Assembly: GCA_963669455.1 (NCBI GenBank)
Contig: OY770026.1
Coordinates: forward strand, 1,922,001-1,986,000
Direction of reading: 5' to 3'
Origin: JAWKWH01 sp963669455
Lineage (GTDB): Bacteria; Pseudomonadota; Alphaproteobacteria; Rhizobiales; Rhizobiaceae
Length of the DNA: 64,000 nucleotides
Shown in pieces: positions 50,331-59,222 of this stretch (position 1 is its first letter; each line of letters starts with the position of its first letter). Made by a program: the position numbers and the translations under genes. The notes beneath the pieces are model-generated. The model searched no databases, was not told the DNA's origin, and saw nothing but the letters and a program-made list of their open reading frames with translations.

Positions 50331-51071
50331 ATGGTCGGGACGGGAAAAAGGGTGCTTTCGTTGAAACAGGCGCAACAACCATCATCGGGTGAAAAGCAGC
50401 GCGAGCCGATGTTCAAGATTGCGCCGGTTGTCGTCGCGATGATCGCGCTGTGTCTTGCTGTTCATGCAATCCGGTCACTTGTTTTGTCGCCTGAGCAGGA
50501 TTTTGCGCTGCTGCTGCGTACGGCTTTTATTCCGCTGCGCTATTTTGGCGGATTTGAACTGGATGTTTTCGCCTTTATCTCACTCGTTTCCTATTCTGTG
50601 CTGCACGGCGACGGCGTGCATCTGGCTATCAACATGATCTGGCTTGCCACTTTTGGCTCACCGCTGGCCAATCGGATTGGCGCGTTGAAATTTGCCGGCT
50701 TTTGGATATTCACCTCGGTGGCGGCGGTGCTGCTGCATTATCTGGTCTCTATGGATGAAGCCGCTATGGTGATTGGCGCATCAGGTGCGGTATCCGGCAC
50801 CATGGCGGCAGCGGCGCGGTTTGGCTTCAGCGTTGACCGCACCAGTGATAGGCCGGCATTTTCCTCCCGGCGGCTGACATTGGCCGGTGTTTTGCAAAAC
50901 CGCACCGTTGTGGTGTTTCTCACCGTTTGGTTCGGCGTCAATCTCATTTCCGGACTTGGATATCTTGTGCCGGGCGAGATAAGGTCAATCGCCTGGCAAG
51001 CGCATATTGGTGGATTTTTAGCCGGTTTTCTAGGCCTTGGCCTGTTCGACCGGCGTCCTGGCACTTGCTAA
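50331..51071 (+). CDS. rhomboid family intramembrane serine protease
   Basis: Rhomboids cleave transmembrane substrates within the membrane. The protein has about six transmembrane helices, LHGDGVHLAINMIWLATFG (loop 1/helix 2), the catalytic serine in IGASGAVSGTMAA and the catalytic histidine in AWQAHIGGFLAGF. The open frame reaches 50271 inside the terminator hairpin, so the start must be later; I use the ATG at 50331 (246 aa), with the ATG at 50409 as alternative. Substrate unknown. Confidence 0.85.
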   Translation: MVGTGKRVLSLKQAQQPSSGEKQREPMFKIAPVVVAMIALCLAVHAIRSLVLSPEQDFALLLRTAFIPLRYFGGFELDVFAFISLVSYSVLHGDGVHLAINMIWLATFGSPLANRIGALKFAGFWIFTSVAAVLLHYLVSMDEAAMVIGASGAVSGTMAAAARFGFSVDRTSDRPAFSSRRLTLAGVLQNRTVVVFLTVWFGVNLISGLGYLVPGEIRSIAWQAHIGGFLAGFLGLGLFDRRPGTC

Positions 51072-51195
51072 CCATTAGAAACGGCAGCCCCCCAATTGGG
51101 AGCCACTGACCCTCACTTTGCCTCTTGCCAATTGTCCATGTTCAGCGCACCATATGAGTCCCCGGGGTGTTCAACTTGCGCAGGAGGACAGACAT

Positions 51196-51627
51196 ATGAA
51201 CGTAAAATCCATTCTGGATGAAAAGGGCCACAATGTCGTTACGCTTCAGCCCGAAGCCCGCATTTCCGAGGCCATGAATGTCCTGGCCGAAAACAAGATT
51301 GGCGCATTGGTCGTGACCAGCGATGATGGCGTAATTTGCGGTATCCTGTCGGAGCGCGACATCGTTGCTTTAATCGCTGCGGATGGAGCAGGAGCACTCG
51401 ACCAGCCGGTGCGGGAGGCAATGACGGCAAGCGTCAAGCTCTGCAACGATGACCATTCGATCAACCAGGTCATGGAAATCATGACACGTGGCCGTTTCCG
51501 GCATCTTCCGGTGGAAAAAGCCGGTAAGCTGGACGGGATTATTTCAATCGGTGATGTGGTCAAACGCCGAATCGAGGAAGCCGAGCGCGAGGCTGAAGAA
51601 ATCCGAAACTACATAGCGACCGGATAA
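51196..51627 (+). CDS. tandem CBS-domain protein
   Basis: The 143-aa protein consists of two CBS motifs (MNVLAENKIGALVVTSDDGVI..., and MEIMTRGRFRHLPVEKAGKLDG...), a Bateman module that usually binds adenosine nucleotides. The ATG at 51196 follows AGGAGGACA. The C-terminus ends in a charged helix (RIEEAEREAEEIRNY). Function unknown; related proteins in rhizobia are often induced under low oxygen. A GCCCGG/CCGGGC hairpin follows at 51634-51654. Confidence 0.9.
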   Translation: MNVKSILDEKGHNVVTLQPEARISEAMNVLAENKIGALVVTSDDGVICGILSERDIVALIAADGAGALDQPVREAMTASVKLCNDDHSINQVMEIMTRGRFRHLPVEKAGKLDGIISIGDVVKRRIEEAEREAEEIRNYIATG

Positions 51628-51633
51628 AAAGAA

Positions 51634-51654
51634 GCCCGGATCATTGAGCCGGGC
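51634..51654 (+). terminator. short hairpin after the CBS gene
   Basis: GCCCGG and CCGGGC form a 6-bp stem with a 9-nt loop starting 7 nt after the CBS stop codon, preceded by an A-run but not followed by T residues. It may be a weak terminator. Confidence 0.35.
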
Positions 51655-51866
51655 CAGTTGGAGGGACTGTTGGTCGTGAGGTCAACCGTTTGGTTGTTCG
51701 CTCCCGACTTCATTCTTTAGATGCCGGAACATATCGCGGTTTCGGCAATATACCGTGCTTTGCCGACTGATTGGTGACCACCGGGATACGCTCTAGTGCC
51801 AAGCATTTGAGCTCTCTAGGGTGATCATCTACTAACGCCAACATCCATCAATTCGCGGACATTTCC

Positions 51867-51880
51867 TTGATTTAGGTCAA
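51867..51880. promoter_or_regulatory. FNR/FixK-type box upstream of gatB
   Basis: TTGATTTAGGTCAA matches the consensus TTGAT-N4-(A/G)TCAA at every defined position. Bound at the usual -41.5 the start of transcription would be near 51915, about 70 nt before gatB. It may control gatB or the micro-ORF below. No other site of this quality was noticed in intergenic regions. Confidence 0.55.
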
Positions 51881-51926
51881 GTGATATCGAGCCGGAGTGT
51901 AAAAAGACACAGTCGGAGTTCTTGCC

Positions 51927-51947
51927 ATGGATCGCCGGTTTCACTAG
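51927..51947 (+). CDS. possible 6-codon leader ORF (MDRRFH)
   Basis: ATG at 51927, 8 nt after a GGAG site, opens a frame of six codons ending in TAG at 51945. It begins about 12 nt after the transcription start predicted from the FNR/FixK-like box and lies 40 nt before gatB. A leader peptide for attenuation is possible, but such a short frame also occurs by chance. Confidence 0.25.
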   Translation: MDRRFH

Positions 51948-51986
51948 GAGTTTTTAAAATTTATAACCAAATCTCCCGGATTGTTC

Positions 51987-53486
51987 ATGACCCTTGTTGA
52001 TACCCGTACGCCCGAGCCAAAACGCCTTATTCCCGGTGCCACCGGCGATTGGGAAATCGTAATCGGCATGGAGGTCCATGCCCAGGTGGCTTCGAAGGCC
52101 AAGCTGTTTTCAGGCGCTTCGACCGCGTTTGGCGCCGAACCCAATGCCAATGTCAGTCTGGTGGATGCGGCAATGCCTGGAATGCTGCCTGTGATCAATG
52201 AGGAATGCGTGCGTCAGGCCGTGCGCACCGGGCTCGGCCTCAAAGCCGAAATCAATCTGAAATCAGTGTTTGATCGCAAGAACTATTTTTATCCGGATTT
52301 GCCGCAGGGCTACCAGATTTCACAGTTCAAGCAGCCGATTGTGGGCGAGGGGACCGTCACGGTCTCCGTCGGTCCGGATCGCGAAGGCAAGTTTGAAGAC
52401 ATCGAAATCGGTATCGAACGGCTGCATCTTGAGCAGGATGCCGGTAAATCGATGCATGATCAACATCCAACCATGTCCTATGTTGATCTTAACCGCTCCG
52501 GTGTCGCGCTGATGGAAATTGTTTCCAAACCCGACATCAGGTCGGCAGATGAGGCAAAGGCTTATCTGACCAAATTGCGCACGATTTTGCGTTATCTGGG
52601 CACATGTGACGGCAATATGGATGAAGGTTCGATGCGGGCGGATGTGAATGTTTCCGTTCGTGCACCTGGCGGGGATTTCGGTACGCGCTGCGAGATCAAG
52701 AATGTCAATTCCATCCGCTTTGTCGGACAGGCGATCGACTATGAGGCGCGGCGGCAAATCGCGATATTGGAAGATGGCGGTAAAATCGATCAGGAAACGA
52801 GGCTGTTTGATCCGGGCAAGGGTGAAACCCGTTCCATGCGCTCAAAGGAAGAGGCGCATGATTACCGTTATTTTCCCGATCCGGACCTGTTGCCGCTCGA
52901 GTTCGACCAGGCATTCGTCGATGCGCTTGCCACCGATTTGCCCGAACTGCCGGATGACAAGAAAACCCGGCTTATTTCGGAGATGGGCCTGTCGGCCTAT
53001 GATGCTTCAATCCTCGTTTCGGAAAGCGCGATTGCTGATTTCTACGAGCAGGTGTCGGCTGGCCGGGACGGCAAGCTTGCGGCCAACTGGGTGATCAATG
53101 ATCTGCTCGGTGCGCTCAACAAGGCAGGCCAGAGCATTGAAGAGACGCCGGTCTCGCCGCCGCAACTGGGCGCTATTTTGGATCTGATCAGCCAGCGCAC
53201 CATATCGGGCAAGATCGCCAAGGAATTGTTTGAGATCGTCTGGACCGAGGGTGGCGATCCGGCAAAAATTGTCGAAGAGCGCGGCATGAAACAGGTGACC
53301 GACACCGGCGCTATCGAAACGGCGGTCGATGCGGTGATTGCGGCCAATCCCGACAAGGTCGAACAGGTCAAAAACAAGCCTTCCATGGCCGGATGGTTTG
53401 TCGGTCAGGTGATGAAGGCGACCGGCGGCAAGGCCAACCCCCAGGCGGTTAATGCGCTGGTGAAGCAGAAACTTGGCGTTGAATGA
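51987..53486 (+). CDS. gatB: aspartyl/glutamyl-tRNA(Asn/Gln) amidotransferase subunit B
   Basis: GatB is the tRNA-binding kinase subunit of the GatCAB transamidosome that converts Glu-tRNA(Gln) to Gln-tRNA(Gln). The 499-aa protein, from the ATG at 51987, has WEIVIGMEVHAQVASKAKLF, LPQGYQISQFKQPI, the HLEQDAGKSMHD motif and a C-terminal YqeY-like domain ending PQAVNALVKQKL. No gatA or gatC is adjacent. It overlaps a GNAT gene by 4 nt. A 359-nt upstream gap holds an FNR/FixK-like box. Confidence 0.96.
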   Translation: MTLVDTRTPEPKRLIPGATGDWEIVIGMEVHAQVASKAKLFSGASTAFGAEPNANVSLVDAAMPGMLPVINEECVRQAVRTGLGLKAEINLKSVFDRKNYFYPDLPQGYQISQFKQPIVGEGTVTVSVGPDREGKFEDIEIGIERLHLEQDAGKSMHDQHPTMSYVDLNRSGVALMEIVSKPDIRSADEAKAYLTKLRTILRYLGTCDGNMDEGSMRADVNVSVRAPGGDFGTRCEIKNVNSIRFVGQAIDYEARRQIAILEDGGKIDQETRLFDPGKGETRSMRSKEEAHDYRYFPDPDLLPLEFDQAFVDALATDLPELPDDKKTRLISEMGLSAYDASILVSESAIADFYEQVSAGRDGKLAANWVINDLLGALNKAGQSIEETPVSPPQLGAILDLISQRTISGKIAKELFEIVWTEGGDPAKIVEERGMKQVTDTGAIETAVDAVIAANPDKVEQVKNKPSMAGWFVGQVMKATGGKANPQAVNALVKQKLGVE

Positions 53487-53977
53487 CGGTCTTCATCCAC
53501 TCTGCCGCCAGTGCTGATATCGATGCGGTGAGCGAACTGCTCGGGCTTACCTGGCATGCGACCTATGATGATATCTATGGCCGTGACCGGGTAAGCGAAA
53601 TCACCGCCGCGTGGCATTCTCCCAAGGCTCTTGCAGAAAATCTGCAACGCCCGCACTCGGAATTCATCGTGGCTGATACCGGACGTGAAATCGTTGGCAT
53701 GGCCTATGCGGGGATGGTGGAAAAAGAGGTGGCGATGCTGCATCAGCTCTATGTCCACCCCGACGCGCAGGGACGTGGTGCCGGTGCGATGTTGCTTGGC
53801 GAAATCTGCCAGTGCTTCCCTGAGGCACGCTTGCTCCGGCTTGAGGTGGAGGCGGCAAATCATGGTGGTGTCGGGTTTTACCGGCAATATGGATTTACCG
53901 AAACCGGCCGGACCGAAAATTGCGGCAACCCTCAATCGGGCATTCCGGCGCTGGTGTTTGAGCGCCGCCTGCAATAG
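53483..53977 (+). CDS. GNAT-family N-acetyltransferase
   Basis: The 164-aa protein has the GNAT fold: VSELLGLTWHATYDDIYG at the N-terminus, the acetyl-CoA loop LYVHPDAQGRGAGAMLL (motif A, ~residues 90-106) and FYRQYGFTETGRTENCG near the end. It starts within the gatB stop (ATGA), so the two are translationally coupled. Substrate unknown; similar genes follow gatB in other Rhizobiales. Confidence 0.85.
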   Translation: MTVFIHSAASADIDAVSELLGLTWHATYDDIYGRDRVSEITAAWHSPKALAENLQRPHSEFIVADTGREIVGMAYAGMVEKEVAMLHQLYVHPDAQGRGAGAMLLGEICQCFPEARLLRLEVEAANHGGVGFYRQYGFTETGRTENCGNPQSGIPALVFERRLQ

Positions 53978-54019
53978 CCGGATGTGCTCTAGCCCCGGCC
54001 GGTTGGCTTAAAGGAAAGT

Positions 54020-54051
54020 AGAGCAGCAAAACCGTTTGGCCGCGCTGCTCT
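54020..54051. terminator. hairpin between convergent GNAT and crystallin genes
   Basis: AGAGCAGC and GCTGCTCT form an 8-bp stem with a 16-nt loop between the convergent genes ending at 53977 and 54080. There is no T-run. It could end both transcripts, or could be a remnant of a palindromic repeat. Confidence 0.45.
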
Positions 54052-54079
54052 CCAATCCCTGAATTGAGCGAAAACCGCT

Positions 54080-54931
54080 TTAATAGTGTTTCCTGAACGA
54101 TGAAATCGTATTGTCCTTGATGCCCATCGCCGCTGCGTTCGGATAGCGATGGTTGCTGTGCAGCACCGTGCTGTCGCCTTTGTAGTCAGCGCTGCGGAAG
54201 AATTTCCAACTGTGTCTGTGGACGATCGCCGATGAGGTGACATTGTTGAATTTCTCGAAATCGTCGTCAAAATCATCAAGATCGTCATAGGCCACGGCGA
54301 AAGGGGTTCCTCGAAAGGAATCATGTTCGTAGAGGGTGAAATGCCGCCGGCTCGGATGCACCAGGGCTGTGTCCAGAGTTCCTTTTTCCGCGCGGTGTTT
54401 TTTGTCCCAGTACGCGACGAAACTATGGTCTACGGACAGATTGACCACATATCCGACCATGCCGTCTATGACCTCTTCGTCATGATTGCCGGAAATAAGC
54501 TGCCAGACATTGCCCAGAAGGTCGTCAACGCCGCCGGAGAGCTCGCCTTGGGCCCATTCCTTAAACTTGACCAGGCTGAAATGCCGGGCCTTGGCTTCCG
54601 ACTCCCAGATGATTGTGTTCACTTCACTGTGTCCACCTTTCAACCACAAGGATGTGTGTTTGGCGCGCTCCAAGTGACTTGGCTCCACATCGGCGAATTT
54701 GCCGGGTGGAACGGTTACCCCCCAGTTCAGCTTGCCGGTGGCATAGTCATCGTCATTTCCTGTGTAGAGAAAAAAGGGCAAGTGCAGGTAGAATTCAAAA
54801 TAGACGGAATGATCGCTGAAATTATAAAGACGCATTCTGTCAGGGCGCGCATCTATTTTGTAGGTTGTCGCTTCAGCAGACGCCGATAAGCAGGATGCAA
54901 ATAAAACAAGAAAAGAAATAAGGAACTTCAT
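54080..54931 (-). CDS. secreted beta/gamma-crystallin-domain protein
   Basis: The 283-aa protein has a signal peptide (residues ~1-19), an unrecognised N-terminal domain (~20-190), and a C-terminal beta/gamma-crystallin domain (~197-283) with the Greek-key signatures FTLYEHDSFRG and WKFFRSADYKG. Both calcium-binding motifs (N/D)(N/D)xx(S/T)S are present: NNVTSS (229-234) and DNTISS (273-278). The start follows GGAGGGTTGGT. Microbial crystallins bind calcium; a toxin-like or matrix role is possible but unproven. Confidence 0.75.
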   Translation of the reverse strand: MKFLISFLVLFASCLSASAEATTYKIDARPDRMRLYNFSDHSVYFEFYLHLPFFLYTGNDDDYATGKLNWGVTVPPGKFADVEPSHLERAKHTSLWLKGGHSEVNTIIWESEAKARHFSLVKFKEWAQGELSGGVDDLLGNVWQLISGNHDEEVIDGMVGYVVNLSVDHSFVAYWDKKHRAEKGTLDTALVHPSRRHFTLYEHDSFRGTPFAVAYDDLDDFDDDFEKFNNVTSSAIVHRHSWKFFRSADYKGDSTVLHSNHRYPNAAAMGIKDNTISSFRKHY

Positions 54932-55172
54932 ACCAACCCTCCGATAATCATTGCTTACAAGCGAAATTGGTATCAACATTAATTTGGTTTTTATAATCAT
55001 TATTTTGAATGTTAAACATTTCCGCTGTGAATGTTTTGCCGGATGGTAGAACCATATTTCTGCCATTCGGACATTGCGGCTTTCCGGCGATGTTGGAGAA
55101 TTGGCTTTGCCGTCTTGCCAACCGGCCCGCCGCCCGGCATAAGGCGGTGAGCATCTAGAGGTTTGCAATCCG

Positions 55173-55565
55173 ATGAGTTTCCTCACGCAGTTTTTTACCT
55201 GGTGGAACGGCCAGACCCTCAACACTCGGTTTCATACCTGGCGCAAGGGCACCAGGGTTGGTGAAGATCAGTTCGGCAATATCTATTATCAAGGGGGCGT
55301 TGATTCGGAAGGCCGCACGCGGCGCTGGGTCATCTATAATGGTACTTCGGAAGCCTCTGCCATTCCGCCTGGTTGGCATGGCTGGATCCATTACCGTACC
55401 GACAGGGTGCCGGTTGATGATGGCTACCAGCCATTTGAATGGCAGCAGGAGCATATTGCCAATCCCACCGGAACCCCCGCCGCATACCGGCCCAAAGGGT
55501 CGATAGCGTCGAATGAAAAGCGGCCAAGGGTTACCGGAGAATACGATGCCTGGAAACCGGAATAA
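55173..55565 (+). CDS. NDUFA12-family complex I accessory subunit
   Basis: The 130-aa protein matches the alphaproteobacterial homologue of mitochondrial NDUFA12 (B17.2): MSFLTQFFTWWNGQTLNTRF, GTRVGEDQFGNIYYQ, GRTRRWVIYNG and PPGWHGWIHYRTD. In Paracoccus it is a subunit of NADH:ubiquinone oxidoreductase. It lies apart from the nuo genes, as is usual. Divergent from the crystallin gene. Confidence 0.93.
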   Translation: MSFLTQFFTWWNGQTLNTRFHTWRKGTRVGEDQFGNIYYQGGVDSEGRTRRWVIYNGTSEASAIPPGWHGWIHYRTDRVPVDDGYQPFEWQQEHIANPTGTPAAYRPKGSIASNEKRPRVTGEYDAWKPE

Positions 55566-55690
55566 TCCGGCTCCCGGTGCATAATAAAGTTATACGAGAT
55601 GCGGTTGTCGCCACAATTGGCAGGTAATCGAAGTGACGTATTCCGGCGCGAGTGGCGGCGGGTATCCATTAGCTACGGATCACGGGGAAC

Positions 55691-56128
55691 ATGCGGTTCG
55701 CAACCACTGACTTGACGTCGAAGACAATCAGATTAATTGCGGTCGGAGCGGTTGGGCTCTTTGCCGGACTGGCAGTTGTGCCGGCCCATGCCGAGCGAAT
55801 CGCAAATCCGGTGGCTGAATTTACCGGTATCGACAAGATTACCGGCCGGATCATCACATTCGATGTCTATATCGATGAAACAGTTCAGTTCGGTGCGCTG
55901 CAGGTGACGCCAAGGGTGTGCTATTCACGGCCGGCCGAGGAGGAGCCTAAAACCGACAGTTTCGTCGAAGTCGACGAGATAACACTGGACCGGAAAATCC
56001 GCCGGATATTCACTGGCTGGATGTTTGCCGAAAGCCCGGGGCTGAATGCCGTCGAACATCCGATTTACGATGTGTGGCTTAAAAACTGCAAACTGGACTC
56101 CAGTGTTCCAGCACCGAAGGCAAATTAG
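55691..56128 (+). CDS. DUF2155 family exported protein
   Basis: The 145-aa protein has a signal peptide (cleavage near AHAER, residue ~33) and the DUF2155 core: AEFTGIDKITGRIITFDVYI, LQVTPRVCYSRPAEEEP and IFTGWMFAESPGLNAVEHPIYD-like region with WLKNC, giving two cysteines that may pair. Function unknown. NDUFA12-DUF2155-aat is a conserved alphaproteobacterial neighbourhood. Confidence 0.88.
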   Translation: MRFATTDLTSKTIRLIAVGAVGLFAGLAVVPAHAERIANPVAEFTGIDKITGRIITFDVYIDETVQFGALQVTPRVCYSRPAEEEPKTDSFVEVDEITLDRKIRRIFTGWMFAESPGLNAVEHPIYDVWLKNCKLDSSVPAPKAN

Positions 56129-56167
56129 AGCAAAAACTGCGTCAGGCCGCAAAAACCCTCAACAGGA

Positions 56168-56782
56168 TCAAAACGTGGCGTCTTCGCGCAGGGCCGCAGC
56201 AAGTAGCAGCTCATAGTCAGCGCGGGTTACCTCGATGGTACCGAAACGGGCCAAATGATCCGTGGTGAATTGCGTGTCGAGAAGGCAAAAATGCCTCTCG
56301 CGTAAATGCCGGACCAGGTGAACAAGGCAAACCTTGGACGCATCACGGACTTTCGAAAACATGCTCTCGCCAAAAAAGGCGCCGCCAATCGTGACGCCAT
56401 AAAGACCGCCGACCAGTTTACCGTCCAGCCAGCTTTCCACGGTGTGGCAGTGTCCTTTTTTGAACAATTCGCCATAGGCATCGCGTATTGGTGCGTTGAT
56501 CCATGTCGTGCGCCTGATGTCGCGTTTTTCGGCGCAGGCCTTGATAACGGCATCGAAATCGCTGTCGAAGCGGATATCAAACAGAGCCTTGCGCACGGTT
56601 TTTTCCAGGCTGCGCGGGACATAAAATCCATCGAGCGGAATGATCCCGCGAGCTTCGGGACGGACCCAAAAAACCTCCGGATCATCGGCATCTTCCGCCA
56701 TCGGGAAAATGCCCTGCCGGTAGGCATGCAGCAAGACGTCCGTTGATATGCGAAATCCCGGAGCGTAAGGACGTTTGGCCAT
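56168..56782 (-). CDS. aat: leucyl/phenylalanyl-tRNA--protein transferase
   Basis: Aat adds Leu or Phe to N-terminal Lys or Arg of proteins, marking them for ClpAP through the N-degron pathway. The 204-aa protein has LLHAYRQGIFPMAEDADDP, the WVRPEARGIIPLDGF motif, GHCHTVESWLDGKLVGGLYG and FGESMFSKVRDASKVCLVHL. It lies 8 nt after accC and may share its transcript. Confidence 0.95.
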   Translation of the reverse strand: MAKRPYAPGFRISTDVLLHAYRQGIFPMAEDADDPEVFWVRPEARGIIPLDGFYVPRSLEKTVRKALFDIRFDSDFDAVIKACAEKRDIRRTTWINAPIRDAYGELFKKGHCHTVESWLDGKLVGGLYGVTIGGAFFGESMFSKVRDASKVCLVHLVRHLRERHFCLLDTQFTTDHLARFGTIEVTRADYELLLAAALREDATF

Positions 56783-56790
56783 TTTTGAGC

Positions 56791-58134
56791 TTATTGTTTT
56801 GCAGCCAGGTATTTTTCCAGCCAGTGAATATCGTAGTCACCATTGGCGATATCGGCATTGCCGACCAATTCACGGAACAGCGGCAGGGTCGTTTTGACCC
56901 CGTCGACCACGATCTCGTCGAGCGCGCGGCGCAGCCGCATCATACACTCAACCCGGTTACGCCCGTGAACGATCAGTTTGCCGATCAGACTGTCGTAGAA
57001 GGGCGGGATCTTGTAGCCGGAGTAGACGCCCGAATCGACGCGGACACCAAGGCCGCCGGGCATATGATAATGTGAAATCGTGCCGGGCGAGGGAGCAAAG
57101 GTGACCGGATCTTCCGCATTGATTCGGCATTCAATCGCGTGACCAAAGAAATTAATATCTTCCTGGGCGACCGAAAGACCGCCGCCGGAGGCTACCCTGA
57201 TCTGTTCATTGACCAGATCAATTCCCGTTATCGCTTCTGTAACCGGGTGCTCGACCTGAAGGCGGGTGTTCATTTCGATGAAGTAGAATTCCCCGTCCTG
57301 ATAGAGAAACTCAATTGTCCCGGCGCCTGAATATCCAAGGTCGCCAACCGCTTTTGCGACGATCTCGCCGATGCGGGTGCGCTCTTCCTCGTTCAGCGCC
57401 GGCGACAGCGCTTCTTCCCACACTTTTTGATGCCGGCGCTGCAGGGAGCAGTCGCGTTCGCCAAGATAAATCGCCTCGCCGGCCCCGTCGCCCATAACCT
57501 GCACTTCGATATGGCGGGGTTTGCCGAGATATTTCTCGATATAGACGGCATCATCGCCGAACGCGGCTCCGGCCTCGGAACGTGCCGTGGCCAGTGCCAC
57601 GGATAGATCATCCTCACTCCTGGCGACCTTCATGCCCCTGCCGCCACCGCCGGCGGACGCCTTGATTATGACGGGATAACCGATCTCTGCTGCAATGCGC
57701 TTGGCGTCGTTTTCCTCCGTTACCGCTCCGTCGGAACCCGGCACCACCGGAATTCCGAGCCGCTTTGCCGTGGCCTTGGCTTCGATCTTGTCGCCCATGA
57801 CGCGGATATGGTCGGCTGACGGGCCGATGAAGGTGATCTTGTGGGCTTCCAAAATGTCGGCGAATTTGGCGTTTTCGGACAGAAACCCATAGCCCGGGTG
57901 GATTGCGTCGGCGCCGGTCACCTCGCATGCGGTGACAATCTGGTGGACGTTCAGATAGCTGTCGCGCGAGGGCGGGGGGCCAATGCATACGCTTTCATCG
58001 GCCAGCCGCACATGCATGGCGTCAGCATCGGCCGTCGAATGCACCGCCACCGTCGAAATCCCCAATTCCTTGGCTGCACGAAGCACTCTGAGCGCGATTT
58101 CGCCACGGTTGGCGATCAGGATCTTCTGAAACAT
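56791..58134 (-). CDS. accC: acetyl-CoA carboxylase, biotin carboxylase subunit
   Basis: AccC carboxylates the biotin on AccB with ATP and bicarbonate in fatty-acid initiation. The 447-aa protein has the N-terminal domain (KILIANRGEIALRVLRAAKE), the ATP-grasp region with GGGGRGMKVA and HIEVQVMGDG, and the catalytic segment EMNTRLQVEHPVTE. Normal length. It follows accB by 14 nt on the minus strand. Confidence 0.97.
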   Translation of the reverse strand: MFQKILIANRGEIALRVLRAAKELGISTVAVHSTADADAMHVRLADESVCIGPPPSRDSYLNVHQIVTACEVTGADAIHPGYGFLSENAKFADILEAHKITFIGPSADHIRVMGDKIEAKATAKRLGIPVVPGSDGAVTEENDAKRIAAEIGYPVIIKASAGGGGRGMKVARSEDDLSVALATARSEAGAAFGDDAVYIEKYLGKPRHIEVQVMGDGAGEAIYLGERDCSLQRRHQKVWEEALSPALNEEERTRIGEIVAKAVGDLGYSGAGTIEFLYQDGEFYFIEMNTRLQVEHPVTEAITGIDLVNEQIRVASGGGLSVAQEDINFFGHAIECRINAEDPVTFAPSPGTISHYHMPGGLGVRVDSGVYSGYKIPPFYDSLIGKLIVHGRNRVECMMRLRRALDEIVVDGVKTTLPLFRELVGNADIANGDYDIHWLEKYLAAKQ

Positions 58135-58148
58135 CTAGAGCGTTTCCT

Positions 58149-58613
58149 CTACTCGATGATGACGAGCGGTTCGCCATACTCGACCGGCTGCTCATCCTCG
58201 AACAGGATTTTGGTGACAGTGCCTGATCGCGGTGAGGCGATCTGGTTCATTGTCTTCATCGCCTCGATGATCAGCAGGGTCTGGCCTTCGCTGACACTCT
58301 GCCCGACCTCGACGAATGGTTTGGAGCCGGGGGCGGGGGCTGCGTAGGCCGTGCCGACCATGGGAGAAGGCACTGCGTTTGCATTCCCTGATGCTGGCGC
58401 GGCCGGCTCGGCGGCTGCCGGGGCCGCCGCTTGAGGCGGTGGCGGTGCTGCGGCGGCAACTTGCGATGTCACAAGTTGCCCGCTTGCCTGACGCGAAACG
58501 CGGATGCGAATCTCTCCTTGTTCGACCTCGATTTCGGTCAGATTGGTTTCGTCAAGAATGGCGGCCAGATCTCTGACCAACTGCTGATCAACGTCAGTTT
58601 TTTTTGTACCCAT
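58149..58613 (-). CDS. accB: acetyl-CoA carboxylase, biotin carboxyl carrier protein
   Basis: AccB carries the biotin shuttled between carboxylase and carboxyltransferase. The 154-aa protein has an N-terminal helical region, an Ala/Pro-rich linker (residues ~51-80) and the biotinyl domain with EAMKTMNQI; biotin is expected on K120. It follows aroQ by 33 nt and precedes accC by 14 nt. Confidence 0.97.
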   Translation of the reverse strand: MGTKKTDVDQQLVRDLAAILDETNLTEIEVEQGEIRIRVSRQASGQLVTSQVAAAAPPPPQAAAPAAAEPAAPASGNANAVPSPMVGTAYAAPAPGSKPFVEVGQSVSEGQTLLIIEAMKTMNQIASPRSGTVTKILFEDEQPVEYGEPLVIIE

Positions 58614-58646
58614 ATGGACTTCTGCCCTTTTTATGTGGCCGGCAAT

Positions 58647-59084
58647 CTATTCAACAATATCGGCAATGGCTCGTAGCGCCAAAACATAGCCCTGTAGTCC
58701 AAGCCCGGAAATCATTCCCACAGCCACCGGCGTTACGAAACTGGTGTGGCGGAATGTTTCTCGCGCATGAATATTTGAAAGATGAACTTCGATCACCGGA
58801 AGGCCGGTCGCCCGGATGGCATCGTGAAGTGCAATCGATGTATGACTGTAGGCGCCGGGATTAATGACAATTCCAGCGGCTTTATCCTGCGCCTCCTGGA
58901 TCCAATCTACCAGCGCGCCTTCATGGTTTGATTGGCGGAAATCAAGGGTCAAACCGAGCTGTTGGCCGATTTCCATACATGATGTGCGGATATCGTCCAA
59001 ACTTGTGCCGCCGTAAATTGTAGGTTCCCGGCGGCCCAGCATATTCAGGTTGGGGCCGTTTAACACATATATCGTCTTTGACAT
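58647..59084 (-). CDS. aroQ: type II 3-dehydroquinate dehydratase
   Basis: AroQ dehydrates 3-dehydroquinate in the shikimate pathway. The 145-aa protein has LNGPNLNMLGRREPTIYG with the catalytic tyrosine, NPGAYSHTSIALHDAI and EVHLSNIHARETFRHTS. It lies upstream of accB on the same strand, the usual alphaproteobacterial order dsbA-like-aroQ-accB-accC. Confidence 0.96.
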   Translation of the reverse strand: MSKTIYVLNGPNLNMLGRREPTIYGGTSLDDIRTSCMEIGQQLGLTLDFRQSNHEGALVDWIQEAQDKAAGIVINPGAYSHTSIALHDAIRATGLPVIEVHLSNIHARETFRHTSFVTPVAVGMISGLGLQGYVLALRAIADIVE

Positions 59085-59222
59085 GGATTTTTGCTAAATA
59101 GCACTCACTACTGACCTGACCTAGCTATAATCCGCAGAACTCCTGTCGGGAAGGCCAAATCGCAACATCGGCAACTGTCCACAGGCAATGATTTTGAGAA
59201 ATTGCCTTGAACGGGGCTGGTT

